A stretch of 64,000 nucleotides of DNA from Glycomyces tritici (GCF_030403505.1 NZ_JAUEMJ010000007.1:248001-312000); one strand, 5' to 3'. Positions 8,615-18,079 are shown, counted from the first letter of the stretch. The notes: a model not told the origin generated them from the sequence alone. Program-made: numbers and translations.

Positions 8615-9372
8615 CCATGACCCTCTTCGACCTCACCGGCCGCCTCGCCGTCGTCACCGGCGCCAAGCGCGGCATCGGCTTCGCCATGGCCGAGGCCCTC
8701 GCCGCCGCCGGAGCGGACGTCATCGGCGTCAGCGCCACCATCGAACCCGAAGGCTCCGCCATCGAAGCGCGGGTCAAGGAGCTCGGCCGCACCTTCCGCG
8801 CGATCCGCGCCGACTTCAACGACCCCGAGCAGGTCGCCGAACTCGCCGACACCCTCGCCGCCGAACCGGTCGACGTCCTCGTCAACAACGCCGGCACGAT
8901 CCGCCGCGCCCCCGCCGCCGAGCACCCCGACGCGTACTGGGACGAGGTCCTCCAGGTCAACCTCACCAGCCAGTTCGCGCTCACCCGCGCCGTCGGCCGC
9001 ACCATGCTCGAACGCGGTAGGGGAAAGGTCGTCTTCACCGCCTCGCTGCTGAGCTTCCAGGGCGGCATCAACGTGCCCGGCTACGCGGCGGCCAAATCCG
9101 GCATCGCCGGCCTCACCCGCGCGCTGGCCAACGAGTGGTCGGCCCGCGGCGTCACCGTGAACGCGATCGCCCCCGGCTACATCGCCACGGACAACACCCA
9201 AGCGCTGCAAGACGATCCGGACCGCTCGAAGGCGATCCTCGAACGCATCCCCGCCGGGCGCTGGGGCAGGCCGGGCGACCTCGCGGGCGTGACGGTGTTC
9301 CTCGCCAGCGCCGCCTCCGACTACGTCTCGGGCGCGGTCATCCCAGTGGACGGCGGCTGGCTCGGCCGCTAG
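8611..9372 (+). CDS. kduD: KduD-type 2-dehydro-3-deoxy sugar-acid dehydrogenase (SDR)
   Basis: A 253-residue short-chain dehydrogenase very like E. coli KduD. It has the TGAKRGIG cofactor loop at residues 17-24, NNAG near 91, the Ser in TASLLSFQGG and the YAAAK catalytic pair, plus the KduD-like run NAIAPGYIATDNTQ and the IPAGRWG segment. KduD oxidises/reduces 2-keto-3-deoxy-gluconate versus diketo acid; beside fucD the substrate may be 2-keto-3-deoxy-L-fuconate. Start GTG 8611 overlaps the dehydrogenase stop; ATG 8617 is the alternative. A hairpin at 9381 ends the unit. Confidence 0.85.
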   Translation: MTMTLFDLTGRLAVVTGAKRGIGFAMAEALAAAGADVIGVSATIEPEGSAIEARVKELGRTFRAIRADFNDPEQVAELADTLAAEPVDVLVNNAGTIRRAPAAEHPDAYWDEVLQVNLTSQFALTRAVGRTMLERGRGKVVFTASLLSFQGGINVPGYAAAKSGIAGLTRALANEWSARGVTVNAIAPGYIATDNTQALQDDPDRSKAILERIPAGRWGRPGDLAGVTVFLASAASDYVSGAVIPVDGGWLGR

Positions 9373-9380
9373 CGACGCGG

Positions 9381-9402
9381 ACGGCCGCCTCGCGGCGGCC
9401 GT
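9381..9402 (+). terminator. Hairpin after kduD
   Basis: Arms ACGGCCGCC and GGCGGCCGT with loop TCGC, nine bases after the kduD stop, followed by TTAG. Confidence 0.7.
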
Positions 9403-9525
9403 TTAGCGGATACCGAGGAAATACTCCGGCACGGCGCCCGAATCGCCCCGCCGCGTTGTGGGGACCCGACAATCCGCGCCCGATTCGCCCGATCACGGGT
9501 TTGACACGGGCGCGAGACTCTCCGT

Positions 9526-9948
9526 ATGGAAAGCAGCGCAAGGAAACCGAAGCCCCGACGTGTCGACGCCGGGTTGAATCTGGCGATCACCGCGGCCACC
9601 GTCGGGTGGCTCGGCGTGAGCCTGGCATTGTTCCTGTGGGGTTTCGACATCGACTTCTCGGGCGATCCCGTGTCGCCCGAGCGGCAGGCCGCGCTCGACA
9701 ACCGCGAGCGGCTGCGCATCATCGCGTTCGCGGGCGGCCCCGTCCTCATCGCCGTGTTCGCGGTCGTCGTCGAGCGGCCCCGGACCGCCTTGGTCTACAT
9801 CCTGATCGCGCTCGTCCTCTTGTGCGCGAACGTGTCCCAGGAGCGGGTGCGGCACCTCTTCGTGCCGCCGTCGGTCGAGGTCGAGGACCCCGGCACGGAC
9901 CACTGCGTCCCGATCAGCGGCTCGGACCGCACCTGCCCCGGGGGATGA
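9526..9948 (+). CDS. Small membrane protein of unknown function
   Basis: A 140-residue protein not assigned to a family. Hydrophobic segments at about residues 19-42, 66-83 and 86-103 suggest three membrane spans, with a basic N-terminus (SSARKPKPRR) inside. The C-terminal tail of about 35 residues is polar and carries two cysteines (C129 and C137). It stands alone after the kduD terminator and converges on the sugar dehydrogenase gene with a 3-bp gap. Coding is supported by strong G/C third positions; no clear ribosome site is seen. Confidence 0.6.
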   Translation: MESSARKPKPRRVDAGLNLAITAATVGWLGVSLALFLWGFDIDFSGDPVSPERQAALDNRERLRIIAFAGGPVLIAVFAVVVERPRTALVYILIALVLLCANVSQERVRHLFVPPSVEVEDPGTDHCVPISGSDRTCPGG

Positions 9949-9951
9949 GCG

Positions 9952-11055
9952 CTACTCGAAGGCGATGCGCAGGATGCGGTCGTCGTCGGGGCCGGGGTCG
10001 CCGCGGCCGTCCGTGTTGTTGGTCAGGACCCACAGCGCCCCGTCGGGGGCGGTCACGACGTCCCGGAGGCGGCCGTACTCCTCTACATAGTGTTCGACCG
10101 ACGTGCCGGGGTCGTCGAGGGGGACGGCGCGCAGGCGCCGTCCGCGGAGGTTCGCGATGTAGGCGGTGCCGCCCGCGATCGCCATGCCCGAGGGGCTGGC
10201 GTCGTCCGGGCTCCACTGCTGGACTGGGTCGGCGTACTCCCCGTTGCCGGCGATGCCCTCGACCTCGGGCCAGCCGTAGTTCGCGCCGGCCTCGATCGTG
10301 TTGAGCTCGTCCCAGGTGTCCTGCCCGAACTCGGCGGCCCACATGGTGCCGTCCTCGTCCCACGCGATGCCCTGGGGGTTGCGGTGGCCCCACGTGTAGA
10401 CGAGCGAGCCGGGGAACGGGTTGTCGTCCGGGACGGCGCCGTCAGGGGTCATGCGCAGGATCTTGCCCGCCAGCGATTCGCGGTCCTGGGCGTTGCCGGG
10501 GTCCCCGGCGTCTCCGGCGGTGGCGTAGAGCATCCCGTCGGGTCCGAACGCGATGCGCCCGCCGTTGTGGTTGCCCGCCGAGGGGATGCCGGACAGTATC
10601 TCTTGCGGTGCACCGAGGGCCAGCGCGCCTGCGGTGCCTTCGAGCGCGAACCGCTCGATCCGGTTCCCGTCCGAGGCGGTGAAGTACGCGTACAGGAACC
10701 CCTCGCGCACCGCGAGCCCGAGCAGCCCGCCCTCGCCGCCCCCGGCCACGCCGTCGACGACGGCGACCTCGCGGGTCGCGCCTTGGGCGTCCAGTTCCAG
10801 GACGCGGCCGCTGTCGCGCTCGCTGACGAGCGGCGTGCCCTCGTGGAACGCGATCGACCAGGGCGCCTCAAGCCCGCTCGCGACGACCTCCGGTGCACCG
10901 AGCGCGGTCGCGGCGGTGGTCGGCGCCGGCTCGTTGGCCGAAGCCGAGCCCGTGTCCGGATCCGGCTCCTCGTCCGGTGCCGCCGTGCAGGCGGCCAGCG
11001 GTATCCCGGCGAGCGCGACTCCCGCGTACCGCAGCGTCTGACGTCTGGAGGCCAT
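9952..11055 (-). CDS. PQQ-dependent sugar dehydrogenase-like lipoprotein
   Basis: A 367-residue predicted lipoprotein of the soluble glucose/sorbosone dehydrogenase beta-propeller family. Twin-arginine-like start MASRRQTLRY and lipobox LAAC with Cys23 place it on the outer face of the membrane. A Ser/Asp/Glu/Thr-rich linker (about 24-52) leads into the propeller. Motifs are EGGLLGLAV, NHNGGRIAFGPDG with the catalytic-type His, and TWGHRNPQGIAWD. Members oxidise aldoses or act as Hhip-like binding proteins; which applies here is not clear. No PQQ synthesis genes lie nearby. Monocistronic and convergent with the small membrane protein. Confidence 0.85.
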   Translation of the reverse strand: MASRRQTLRYAGVALAGIPLAACTAAPDEEPDPDTGSASANEPAPTTAATALGAPEVVASGLEAPWSIAFHEGTPLVSERDSGRVLELDAQGATREVAVVDGVAGGGEGGLLGLAVREGFLYAYFTASDGNRIERFALEGTAGALALGAPQEILSGIPSAGNHNGGRIAFGPDGMLYATAGDAGDPGNAQDRESLAGKILRMTPDGAVPDDNPFPGSLVYTWGHRNPQGIAWDEDGTMWAAEFGQDTWDELNTIEAGANYGWPEVEGIAGNGEYADPVQQWSPDDASPSGMAIAGGTAYIANLRGRRLRAVPLDDPGTSVEHYVEEYGRLRDVVTAPDGALWVLTNNTDGRGDPGPDDDRILRIAFE

Positions 11056-11519
11056 GGCCCGTCCTTTGCTCTCGTCGCCCGTGCGGGCGCGGTCGTCTCG
11101 GAGGTCTCCACTCTAGGTGCGCGCGAACGGTTCCGACAGGCCGCGCGGTGGTTCCCCGGGCCCCGCAGGGCCCGTATGGCCGCCGGGCCGGGGACCGGTC
11201 GCTCGGCCTCGGCGGCTCTGCGGGCGCGGCGGCACGCCCGCGGAATCGTCTGACCTTTGAAAGTTCCGGTCGTTTCGGGGTCCCGTCGACGCGTGTTCGA
11301 CGATGGAGAAGGCTTGCCGGGCAGCGGCGCATTCGACCCTGAAACGACGATCGGGCGCGAAACGCGGGCGTTCCGGAAAAGCGGGGGAGGATCGCCGCCG
11401 TGTCCATTCCTGCCTGGGAAAAGTCCGTCCGATCGCTCGGTTTGTAGCCGTTCCTCCGCATTGCTCGAGCCTCCCCGTTGGTTACACACCGTGTTGCATG
11501 GGTCACGAAAAGAGATTCA

Positions 11520-11548
11520 TTGACATCACTGCTTGTTCTCACTAAGCT
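11520..11548 (+). promoter_or_regulatory. Sigma70-type promoter of the transporter operon
   Basis: TTGACA (11520-11525), a 17-bp spacer and TAAGCT (11543-11548). Transcription would start near 11555, giving a leader of about 105 nt. Confidence 0.6.
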
Positions 11549-11571
11549 CTGGAAGTTATCGGAAATAGCCC

Positions 11572-11582
11572 CGAAAGTTTCG
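11572..11582. promoter_or_regulatory. CGAAAGTTTCG operator-like element
   Basis: An 11-base palindrome with a single central base (CGAAA-G-TTTCG), about 17 nt after the predicted transcription start. It resembles the CGAAA-N-TTTCG elements reported before Streptomyces xylan-utilisation genes. Related elements occur at 53430, 53451, 56514, 56534 and 59608. Confidence 0.5.
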
Positions 11583-11660
11583 ATCGTTACGGCAGTGAAA
11601 TCTTGCCCGCCGGAGTGGACGGAGGGGCGGACTGTTTGGTCCATCTCAAGGAGGAGAGTC

Positions 11661-13343
11661 ATGTCAGGTGTGTTCGGGCGTTCGCCCATCGGAGCCACCC
11701 GCCGCGGAGTCATCGGATTCTCGCTGGCCGCGTCGAGCATGGCCGCGCTCGCGGCGTGCAGTGACGACGGCGGCAGCGACGAGATCGACGTCGAGGCGCA
11801 GTCCAAGGGCGCGATGGAGAATTTCGCCGCTGACACCCAGTTCACGGCTACGGAGCCCTTCAACCTCTCGGTGCTCTGGACGGATTGGCCCGACCTTCCC
11901 ATCACCGACAAGTGGGAGTTCTTCAAGGAGATCGAGAAGCGCACCAAGGTCACGATCGACGTCACGAACATCCCGTTCAGCGACGCGACCGAGAAGCGCA
12001 GTCTCCTGATCAGCGCCGGTGACGCCCCCACGGTGATCCCGCTGGTCTACACCGGTGAGGAGAACTCGTTCGTCTCCTCGGGCGCGATCCTGCCCATGAG
12101 CGACTACGTCGAGCACATGCCCAACTTCCAGAAGTACGTGGAGGAGTGGGACCTCGCGGACATGATCGACAACCTCAAGCAGGCCGACGGCAAGTACTAC
12201 ATGCTGCCGGGCCTCCAGGAGGTGTCGGTGCCCGTGTTCACCCTCGTCATCCGCAAGGACGTCTTCGAGACCGTCGCCGGCGGCATCCCCCAGACCTGGG
12301 ACGAGATGCGCGAGGCCCTGGTCAAGATCAAGGCCGAGTACCCCGACTCCAAGCCGCTCGCGGACGGCTTCGAGGGCGCCTCGATGCTCAACTACGCCGC
12401 GCACGCGTTCGGCGCGCAGGCCGGCTGGGGCTTCGGCAGCGGCATGATCGACGACGGCTCCGGCAACCTGGTGTACACCGCCGCGACCGAGGGCTACAAG
12501 CAGATGGTCGAGTTCTTCCGCGGCCTCGTCGAGGACGGCCTGCTCGACACCGACTCGATGACCGCGGCGAACGACGGCACCGGCGGCGGCAGCGTCACCG
12601 AGAAGGTCGCGGCCAACCTCGTGTTCGCGGCCTCCGGCTCGGCCGGCACCGCCATCGAGTTCGCGACGGCCCTCAACGAGACCGTGGGCGAGGGCAACTA
12701 CGAGATCCTGCAGATCGCCCCTCCCGGCGGTCCTGCCGGCCAGATCTGCGAGCCGCGCAACTTCTGGAACGGCTTCATGCTGAACGCGGAGATCGCCGAC
12801 TCCGAGAACTTCGTCGCGATTCTGCAGTTCCTCGACTGGTTGTACTACAACCAGGAGGCCCGCGAGCTGCTCCGCTGGGGCGTGCTCGACCAGACCTACA
12901 CCAAGGACGCCTCCGGCAAGATCACCCTCAAGCCCGAGTTCCGCCTCGACGCCTACGGCATCAACCCCGGTGCGCCGACCGACATCCAGAAGGACCTCGG
13001 CTGGTCGAACGCGGTGTTCGCCGACTCGACCGAGTCCCGGGCGCTCAAGGAGTCCTACAACTCCCCGACCTTCGTGGAGTACATCGACTCCGTGCTCTCC
13101 ACCCGCACGCCTCGCGACCCGAACCCGCCGGCCCCGCTCGACGAGATGGAGCTGGAGCAGGCCTCGCTCCAGGCCACCCCGCTGAAGGACACCGTGGACA
13201 CCGCCACGCTGCAGTTCATCCTGGGCGACCGCGACATCGCCGAATGGGACGCCTACGTCGGCGAGCTCGAGGCCGCCGGTCTCCAGACCTACGTCGACCT
13301 CATCAACACCGCCCGCCAGCGCTTCGAGGAGGAGAACTCCTAG
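11661..13343 (+). CDS. Oligosaccharide ABC transporter substrate-binding lipoprotein
   Basis: A 560-residue LplA-like solute-binding protein. A Tat-type signal (TRRGVIGFSLAAS) ends in lipobox LAAC with Cys33, so it is tethered outside the membrane. The body has the large type-1 sugar-binding fold (SVLWTDWPDLP at about 72, DWLYYNQEARELLRWG near 390). ATG 11661 is chosen for the strong AAGGAGGAGA site; the open frame upstream is not supported. Two permeases and a DUF624 protein follow with short gaps. The sugar is unknown; the promoter element matches those of the hemicellulase genes at 53560 and 56783, so xylo- or arabino-oligosaccharide is a guess. Confidence 0.92.
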   Translation: MSGVFGRSPIGATRRGVIGFSLAASSMAALAACSDDGGSDEIDVEAQSKGAMENFAADTQFTATEPFNLSVLWTDWPDLPITDKWEFFKEIEKRTKVTIDVTNIPFSDATEKRSLLISAGDAPTVIPLVYTGEENSFVSSGAILPMSDYVEHMPNFQKYVEEWDLADMIDNLKQADGKYYMLPGLQEVSVPVFTLVIRKDVFETVAGGIPQTWDEMREALVKIKAEYPDSKPLADGFEGASMLNYAAHAFGAQAGWGFGSGMIDDGSGNLVYTAATEGYKQMVEFFRGLVEDGLLDTDSMTAANDGTGGGSVTEKVAANLVFAASGSAGTAIEFATALNETVGEGNYEILQIAPPGGPAGQICEPRNFWNGFMLNAEIADSENFVAILQFLDWLYYNQEARELLRWGVLDQTYTKDASGKITLKPEFRLDAYGINPGAPTDIQKDLGWSNAVFADSTESRALKESYNSPTFVEYIDSVLSTRTPRDPNPPAPLDEMELEQASLQATPLKDTVDTATLQFILGDRDIAEWDAYVGELEAAGLQTYVDLINTARQRFEEENS

Positions 13344-13432
13344 TCCGCCTGCCGGGGTGCGGCCGGTGAGCACGGCTTCGCCGAGCTCGCAGACCAGCCG
13401 CTCTACCCCGGTGCGGACGGGAGGGAGTGCCT

Positions 13433-14452
13433 ATGTCCCTCACTCAAGACGAGCAGTCCCCGCGGGCCGAGGCCCGCGGGGGCGCCGCGGCGCCCCCGGC
13501 GCCGCCGCGCCCGCCTGCGGCGAAGCCGAAGGCGCGACCCCGCAAGCGCAAGCTGAGCTGGAAGACCGCGTTCAAGCGCGACTGGCAGCTCTACACCATG
13601 GCGATCGTGCCGCTGATCTTCTTCGTGATCTTCAAGTACGGCCCCATGCTCGGCAACGTCATCGCGTTCCGGAGGTTCCGCCCCGGCGGCAGCATCTTCG
13701 GCGACGAATGGGTCGGCGTGCGCTACATCGAGATGTTCATCAACGACCCGTCGTTCTGGCACGTCTTCACGAACACGGTGATCCTGGGCGCTCTCACCAT
13801 GGTGGTCTGCTTCCCGCTCCCGATCGTGCTGGCGCTCCTGCTGAACGAGGTGCGGCAGCAGTACTTCAAGAAGCTCGTGCAGTCGATCTCGTATCTGCCG
13901 CACTTCCTGTCGATCGTCATCATCGTCGGCATGGTCATGCAGATCCTGTCGCTGGAGGGCACGGCGAACCAGATCGTCCGCGCCTTCGGCGCCGAGGAGA
14001 TCCCGTTCCTGCAGCGCGCCGAGTGGTTCCGCTTCATCTACGTGGGCTCCGAAGTGTGGCAGACCATCGGCTGGGGCACGATCCTCTATCTGGCGGCGCT
14101 CACCTCGATCGACGACTCCCTGTACGAGGCGGCGAAGATCGACGGCGCGGGCCGGTGGCGGCAGACCTGGCACGTCACGCTGCCGGGCATCCGGCCGACG
14201 ATGGTCACGTTGCTGATCCTCAACATCGGCATGTTCCTCAACGTGGGCTTCGAGAAGGTCTTCCTGCTCTACAACCCGCTGACGTACGAGACGGCCGACG
14301 TCATCTCGACCTACCTCTACCGGGTCGGCCTGGTGTCGAACAACCTCAGTTACGCGACCGCCATCGGCCTGTTCCAGGCGCTGATCGGTCTCGTGATGGT
14401 GCTTTCCGCGAACCTGATCTCGCGGCGGACGACGGGAACGAGCCTGTGGTGA
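13433..14452 (+). CDS. Sugar ABC transporter permease, LplB-like
   Basis: A 339-residue inner-membrane permease with six predicted spans and the binding-protein-dependent transport loop YEAAKIDGAGRWRQTWHVTLPGI (EAA motif) near residue 235-257. A charged, Pro/Lys-rich cytoplasmic tail of about 45 residues precedes the first span. ATG 13433 has GGGAG five bases upstream; a GTG two codons earlier is possible. It pairs with the next permease, which overlaps it by four bases. No ATPase gene is in the operon. Confidence 0.92.
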   Translation: MSLTQDEQSPRAEARGGAAAPPAPPRPPAAKPKARPRKRKLSWKTAFKRDWQLYTMAIVPLIFFVIFKYGPMLGNVIAFRRFRPGGSIFGDEWVGVRYIEMFINDPSFWHVFTNTVILGALTMVVCFPLPIVLALLLNEVRQQYFKKLVQSISYLPHFLSIVIIVGMVMQILSLEGTANQIVRAFGAEEIPFLQRAEWFRFIYVGSEVWQTIGWGTILYLAALTSIDDSLYEAAKIDGAGRWRQTWHVTLPGIRPTMVTLLILNIGMFLNVGFEKVFLLYNPLTYETADVISTYLYRVGLVSNNLSYATAIGLFQALIGLVMVLSANLISRRTTGTSLW

Positions 14453-15372
14453 CCGATATTCGCACGCCCGACCTCGCGTCGGTGAAACCGCGGACGACGC
14501 ATCGGACGAGGGGCGAGCGCGTCTTCGGCGCGTTCAACGCGACCTTCCTCATCCTGCTGTGCCTGGGGATGCTGTACCCGTTCATCACGGTGCTCGCGCA
14601 GTCGTTCAGCTCCTCCGGGGCGATCAAGGCCGGCCAGGTGAACTTCCTGCCTGTCGACTTCAATGTGGACACCTATGCGATCGTGATGTCGGACGGCATC
14701 TTCTGGCGCAACTACGGCAACACGGTGCTGTACACGGTGGTCGGCACCATCATCGCGATGGTCCTGACCACGACCTACGCGTTCGTGCTGTCGAAGCCGC
14801 ACCTGAAGGGCCGCAAGGTCCTCATCGGCATTGCGGTGTTCACGATGTTCTTCAACGGCGGCCTTGTGCCGAACTACGTGCTGATCTCGGCGCTGGGCAT
14901 GAAGAACACCATGTGGGCGCTGGTGCTCCCGGGCGCGATCTCGGTGTTCAACCTGCTGGTGATGAAGGCGTTCTTCGAGAACCTGCCGAAGGAGCTCGAG
15001 GAGGCCGCGCAGATCGACGGGCTCGGCTGGTACGGCATCTTCGGCCGGATCGTGCTGCCGTTGTCGAAGGCCGTGATCGCCACGATGGTGCTGTTCTACT
15101 CGGTCGCGTTCTGGAACGACTGGTTCGCCGCGTTCCTGTACCTCGACAAGAGCGAGCTGTTCCCCATCACGCTGTACCTGCGCAACCTCATCGCGGGCGC
15201 TTCGACCACGGCGTCCGAAGGGGCGGCGGCCGCGGGCAGCACGACCGCGCAGGTCTCGGCGAACATCCAGGCGGTGACGATGATCCTCACCGTCATCCCG
15301 ATCCTGACCATCTACCCCTTCGTCCAGCGGTACTTCGTGTCGGGCGTCATGCTTGGATCGGTCAAGGGCTAG
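14449..15372 (+). CDS. Sugar ABC transporter permease, LplC/YtcP-like
   Basis: A 307-residue second permease. It has six predicted spans, the conserved entry LLCLGMLYPFITVLAQSFSS, an EAA loop KELEEAAQIDGLGWYGIFGRIVLPLSK and the usual ending YFVSGVMLGSVKG. Start GTG 14449 overlaps the previous stop as GTGA, giving translational coupling. The open frame extends far upstream in shadow of the first permease and is not used. Works with the binding protein at 11661 and the permease at 13433. Confidence 0.92.
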   Translation: MTDIRTPDLASVKPRTTHRTRGERVFGAFNATFLILLCLGMLYPFITVLAQSFSSSGAIKAGQVNFLPVDFNVDTYAIVMSDGIFWRNYGNTVLYTVVGTIIAMVLTTTYAFVLSKPHLKGRKVLIGIAVFTMFFNGGLVPNYVLISALGMKNTMWALVLPGAISVFNLLVMKAFFENLPKELEEAAQIDGLGWYGIFGRIVLPLSKAVIATMVLFYSVAFWNDWFAAFLYLDKSELFPITLYLRNLIAGASTTASEGAAAAGSTTAQVSANIQAVTMILTVIPILTIYPFVQRYFVSGVMLGSVKG

Positions 15373-15397
15373 TGAGCGCAAGGGAAGGGGCGGCAGC

Positions 15398-16087
15398 ATG
15401 AGCACGCAGCAGCAGGCGGACGAGATCGGACCGGGAGTGCTCTCCCGGTTCACCGCCGCGGTCTACCGCTTCCTCGTCCTCGGGGTGTTCCTCGCGGTCG
15501 CGGGGGTGCCGACGCTGCTGATGTGGGTGCTGCTCGCCCCTGCCCCCGGCAATGTCATCTGGTTCGTCGCCGCGCTCCTGCCGCTGGCGCCCGCGTTCTC
15601 GGCGGCGCTCTACGCGCAGCGGGCGTGGGCGGACGAGCCGGACCTCAGCCCCGCGAAGCCGCTCTTCCGCGGCCTCAAGATGAACCTGCGGGACACGCTT
15701 GCCTGGTGGGCGCCGGTGCTCGCCCTCGCCACGGTGCTCTCGGTGAACGTGCTGTTCGCCGGGCAGGTCGCCGGCGGCGGCATCCTGCGGCCGGTGTGCA
15801 TCGTGCTCCTGGTGATGCTCGCCGTGTGGGCGGGGCACCTGCTCGTGGTGACCTCGTTCTTCTCGTTCCGCTTCCGCGACGTGCTGCGGGTGGCGGCGGC
15901 GGAGTTCTTCCTCTCCTGGAAGTCCTCCCTCGGCTTCCTCTCGCTGCTCATCGTGGCCACCGCCGCGGTGGTCGTGAGCTCCGAAGGACTGCTGCTCGTG
16001 CTCGGCTGGGCCTTCGCGGCCCTGATGTGGCTCGTGGTGCGACCGGTCGTCGCCGACATCACCAGGCGCTTCACCGCGCACGACTGA
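15398..16087 (+). CDS. DUF624 (YesL-like) membrane protein
   Basis: A 229-residue integral membrane protein of the YesL/DUF624 family, which usually accompanies LplABC-type oligosaccharide transporters in Firmicutes and actinobacteria. Four to five spans are visible, with the conserved LKMNLRDTLAWWAP region near residue 95. Its function is unknown; an accessory role in transporter assembly is often proposed. ATG 15398 follows AAGGGAAGGGG. It lies 25 bp after the second permease and closes the operon. Confidence 0.85.
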   Translation: MSTQQQADEIGPGVLSRFTAAVYRFLVLGVFLAVAGVPTLLMWVLLAPAPGNVIWFVAALLPLAPAFSAALYAQRAWADEPDLSPAKPLFRGLKMNLRDTLAWWAPVLALATVLSVNVLFAGQVAGGGILRPVCIVLLVMLAVWAGHLLVVTSFFSFRFRDVLRVAAAEFFLSWKSSLGFLSLLIVATAAVVVSSEGLLLVLGWAFAALMWLVVRPVVADITRRFTAHD

Positions 16088-16103
16088 CCCTCTGAGACGA
16101 CCC

Positions 16104-16988
16104 CTAGCCGCGCGGCTCCTTGACCAGTTCGAGGAGGTGCGCGGCGGGGGAGTCCGCGCGGTCCCGCCCCGACGACACCGCCGAGACCGTCCATTCGGGA
16201 GCGTCCTCCGCCGCGATCGGCAGGGCCCGCAACCCGCTCGCCTGCGGCTTCGCGGCCACATGCCGCGGCACCACCGCGATGCCCAGCCCCCTGCACACCA
16301 GGTCCAGCAGTGTGTGGACGTCGTTGACCGAGCAGCGCACGCGCCGGTGCACGCCCCGCGCGGCGAACGCCTCGTCGTTCAGCGTCCGCACCCCCCACGC
16401 CGGCCCGAAGTCGATGAACGCCTCCTCCGCCAGCGCCTCCCAGCGCACGGAGGCGCGGGTCGCGAGCGGATGGTCCGGCGGCAGCAGCGCCAGCAGCGGC
16501 TCCCGGCCGATCTCCAGGCGCGGCAGGCCGCTCAGGTGCCGCTCCGTCGCGACGAACGCGACGTCGAGCTCACCGGCCCGCAGCAGTCCCAGCAGGTCGT
16601 GCGAACCGGACTGCACGAAGTGCGTCTCCACCCGCGGGTGGCGCCGGTGGAAGCGGTCGAGCAGGGCCGCGATGTCGACCAGCCCGAGGCACTGCTCCGC
16701 GCCGATCCGCAGCGACCCGGCGAGGTCGCGGCTGGCCTTGACGACCGCGTCGCGCGCGCCCGCCGCCTGCTCCAGCATCGCCCTCGCGTACGGCAGCAGC
16801 GCGAACCCGGCCTCGGTCGGCTCGACCCGCCGGGTGGTCCGGATGAACAGGCTCGTGCCCAGCTCCTCCTCGAGCCCCCGGATCGCGGCCGACAGGCCCG
16901 ACTGCGAGATGCCCGTCAGCTCGGCGGCGCGAGTGAAGTGCCTCTCATCCGCTAGCGCGACCAGGTACTCCATCTGCCGCAGTTCCAT
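16104..16988 (-). CDS. LysR-family transcriptional regulator
   Basis: A 294-residue LysR regulator. The N-terminal winged helix MELRQMEYLVALADERHFTRAAELTGISQSGLSAAIRGLEEELG is followed by the LysR substrate domain with the QCLGLVDIAALLDRFHRRHP and RRVRCSVNDVHTLLDLV segments. It is divergent from an aldo-keto reductase (gap 126 bp), the usual arrangement for a LysR activator and its target. The palindrome at 17021 in the gap is a candidate binding site. Confidence 0.93.
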   Translation of the reverse strand: MELRQMEYLVALADERHFTRAAELTGISQSGLSAAIRGLEEELGTSLFIRTTRRVEPTEAGFALLPYARAMLEQAAGARDAVVKASRDLAGSLRIGAEQCLGLVDIAALLDRFHRRHPRVETHFVQSGSHDLLGLLRAGELDVAFVATERHLSGLPRLEIGREPLLALLPPDHPLATRASVRWEALAEEAFIDFGPAWGVRTLNDEAFAARGVHRRVRCSVNDVHTLLDLVCRGLGIAVVPRHVAAKPQASGLRALPIAAEDAPEWTVSAVSSGRDRADSPAAHLLELVKEPRG

Positions 16989-17020
16989 GAACGATGCCCC
17001 GCGCTTCTCAATCCCATGAT

Positions 17021-17032
17021 CAACAGTTGTTG
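17021..17032. promoter_or_regulatory. Palindrome CAACAGTTGTTG in the LysR/AKR gap
   Basis: Arms CAACA and TGTTG around GT, 33 bp before the LysR start and 83 bp before the aldo-keto reductase start. Position and symmetry suit a LysR site, though the T-N11-A form is not exact. Confidence 0.4.
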
Positions 17033-17114
17033 GACTTCTAGATTACCGGTCCCTAGCATGAGCGGGGCGGGCCCGCCTCGGGCGCCGCGTTCCAGCTCCG
17101 GCGAGGAGAGACCG

Positions 17115-18047
17115 ATGAAGACCTTCACCATGCCAGGCACCGACATCACCGCACCGAACGTGGTGCTCGGGCTGATGCGCATCCAGGACAAGACCGACGA
17201 GGAGGTGCGCACCCTCCTGAGCACCGCGATCGACGCGGGGATCACCTTCCTGGACCACGCCGACCTCTACGGCAGCGGCCGCCACGGCTGCGAGCGCCGC
17301 TTCGCCGAGGCCATGAAGCTGACCCCGGCCGAGCGCGAGCGCCTGGTCATCCAGACCAAGACCGGCATCATGCACCCCGGCCCGTACTTCGACTTCTCGT
17401 ACGAGCACATCGTCGAGTCCGTCGACGAGTCGCTGGCCGCGCTGGACACCGACTACCTCGACATCCTGCTGCTGCACCGCCCGGACGCCCTCGTGGAGCC
17501 CGAGGAGGTCGCCCGCGCGTTCGACGACCTCGCCGCCGCCGGGAAGGTCCGCGCGTTCGGCGTCTCGAACCACACGGCCCGCCAGATGGACCTGCTGCGC
17601 AAGTACGTGAACCAGCCGCTCGTGGCGAACCAGGTGCAGCTCTCGATCACCCACGCGCCCTTGATCGCCCAGGGCGTGGCCGCGAACATGCAGGGCCTCG
17701 ACCAGTCGGTGGCGCGCGACGACGGCATCGTCGACTACTGCCGCCTGCACGGCATCACGATCCAGGCGTGGTCGCCGTTCCAGGCCGGCTTCTTCGACGG
17801 CCCGTTCATCGGCTCGGAGCGCTACCCGGAGCTGAACGCCGTGATCGACCGGCTCGCCGCGAAGTACGACGTGCCGCCGATCGCGATCGCCGTCGCCTGG
17901 ATCACCCGCCACCCGGCGCAGATGCAGGTCGTCATCGGGACCACCAACCCCGAGCGCGTGGCCGCCTCGGCCCTGGGCTCGGACATTCCGCTGACCCGCC
18001 CCGAATGGTACGAACTCGTGCGCGCGGCCGGGTACACCGTCCCGTAG
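17115..18047 (+). CDS. Aldo/keto reductase
   Basis: A 310-residue NADPH-dependent (beta/alpha)8 oxidoreductase of the YdhF type. The tetrad can be placed: Asp in FLDHADLYG (Asp and Tyr), Lys in IQTKTGI, and His in ILLLHRPD. VIGTTNPER forms the cofactor phosphate loop. ATG 17115 follows GAGGAGAG; the longer frame upstream lacks a ribosome site. It is divergent from the LysR gene that probably controls it. Substrate unknown; family members reduce small carbonyls and sugars. Confidence 0.92.
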   Translation: MKTFTMPGTDITAPNVVLGLMRIQDKTDEEVRTLLSTAIDAGITFLDHADLYGSGRHGCERRFAEAMKLTPAERERLVIQTKTGIMHPGPYFDFSYEHIVESVDESLAALDTDYLDILLLHRPDALVEPEEVARAFDDLAAAGKVRAFGVSNHTARQMDLLRKYVNQPLVANQVQLSITHAPLIAQGVAANMQGLDQSVARDDGIVDYCRLHGITIQAWSPFQAGFFDGPFIGSERYPELNAVIDRLAAKYDVPPIAIAVAWITRHPAQMQVVIGTTNPERVAASALGSDIPLTRPEWYELVRAAGYTVP

Positions 18048-18079
18048 CATCCATTTAGGAATTGTGGCCGGTTTGTAGA

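Larger units (their letters stand above)
11056..11660. other. 605-bp intergenic region before the sugar transporter operon
   Basis: No credible gene is seen. GAAA/TTTC-rich sequence occurs at 11255-11280 and 11335-11375. The last 145 bases hold the promoter (11520-11548) and the CGAA-N3-TTCG element (11572-11582) described separately. The transporter start has a strong ribosome site, AAGGAGGAGA, at 11648-11657. Confidence 0.6.
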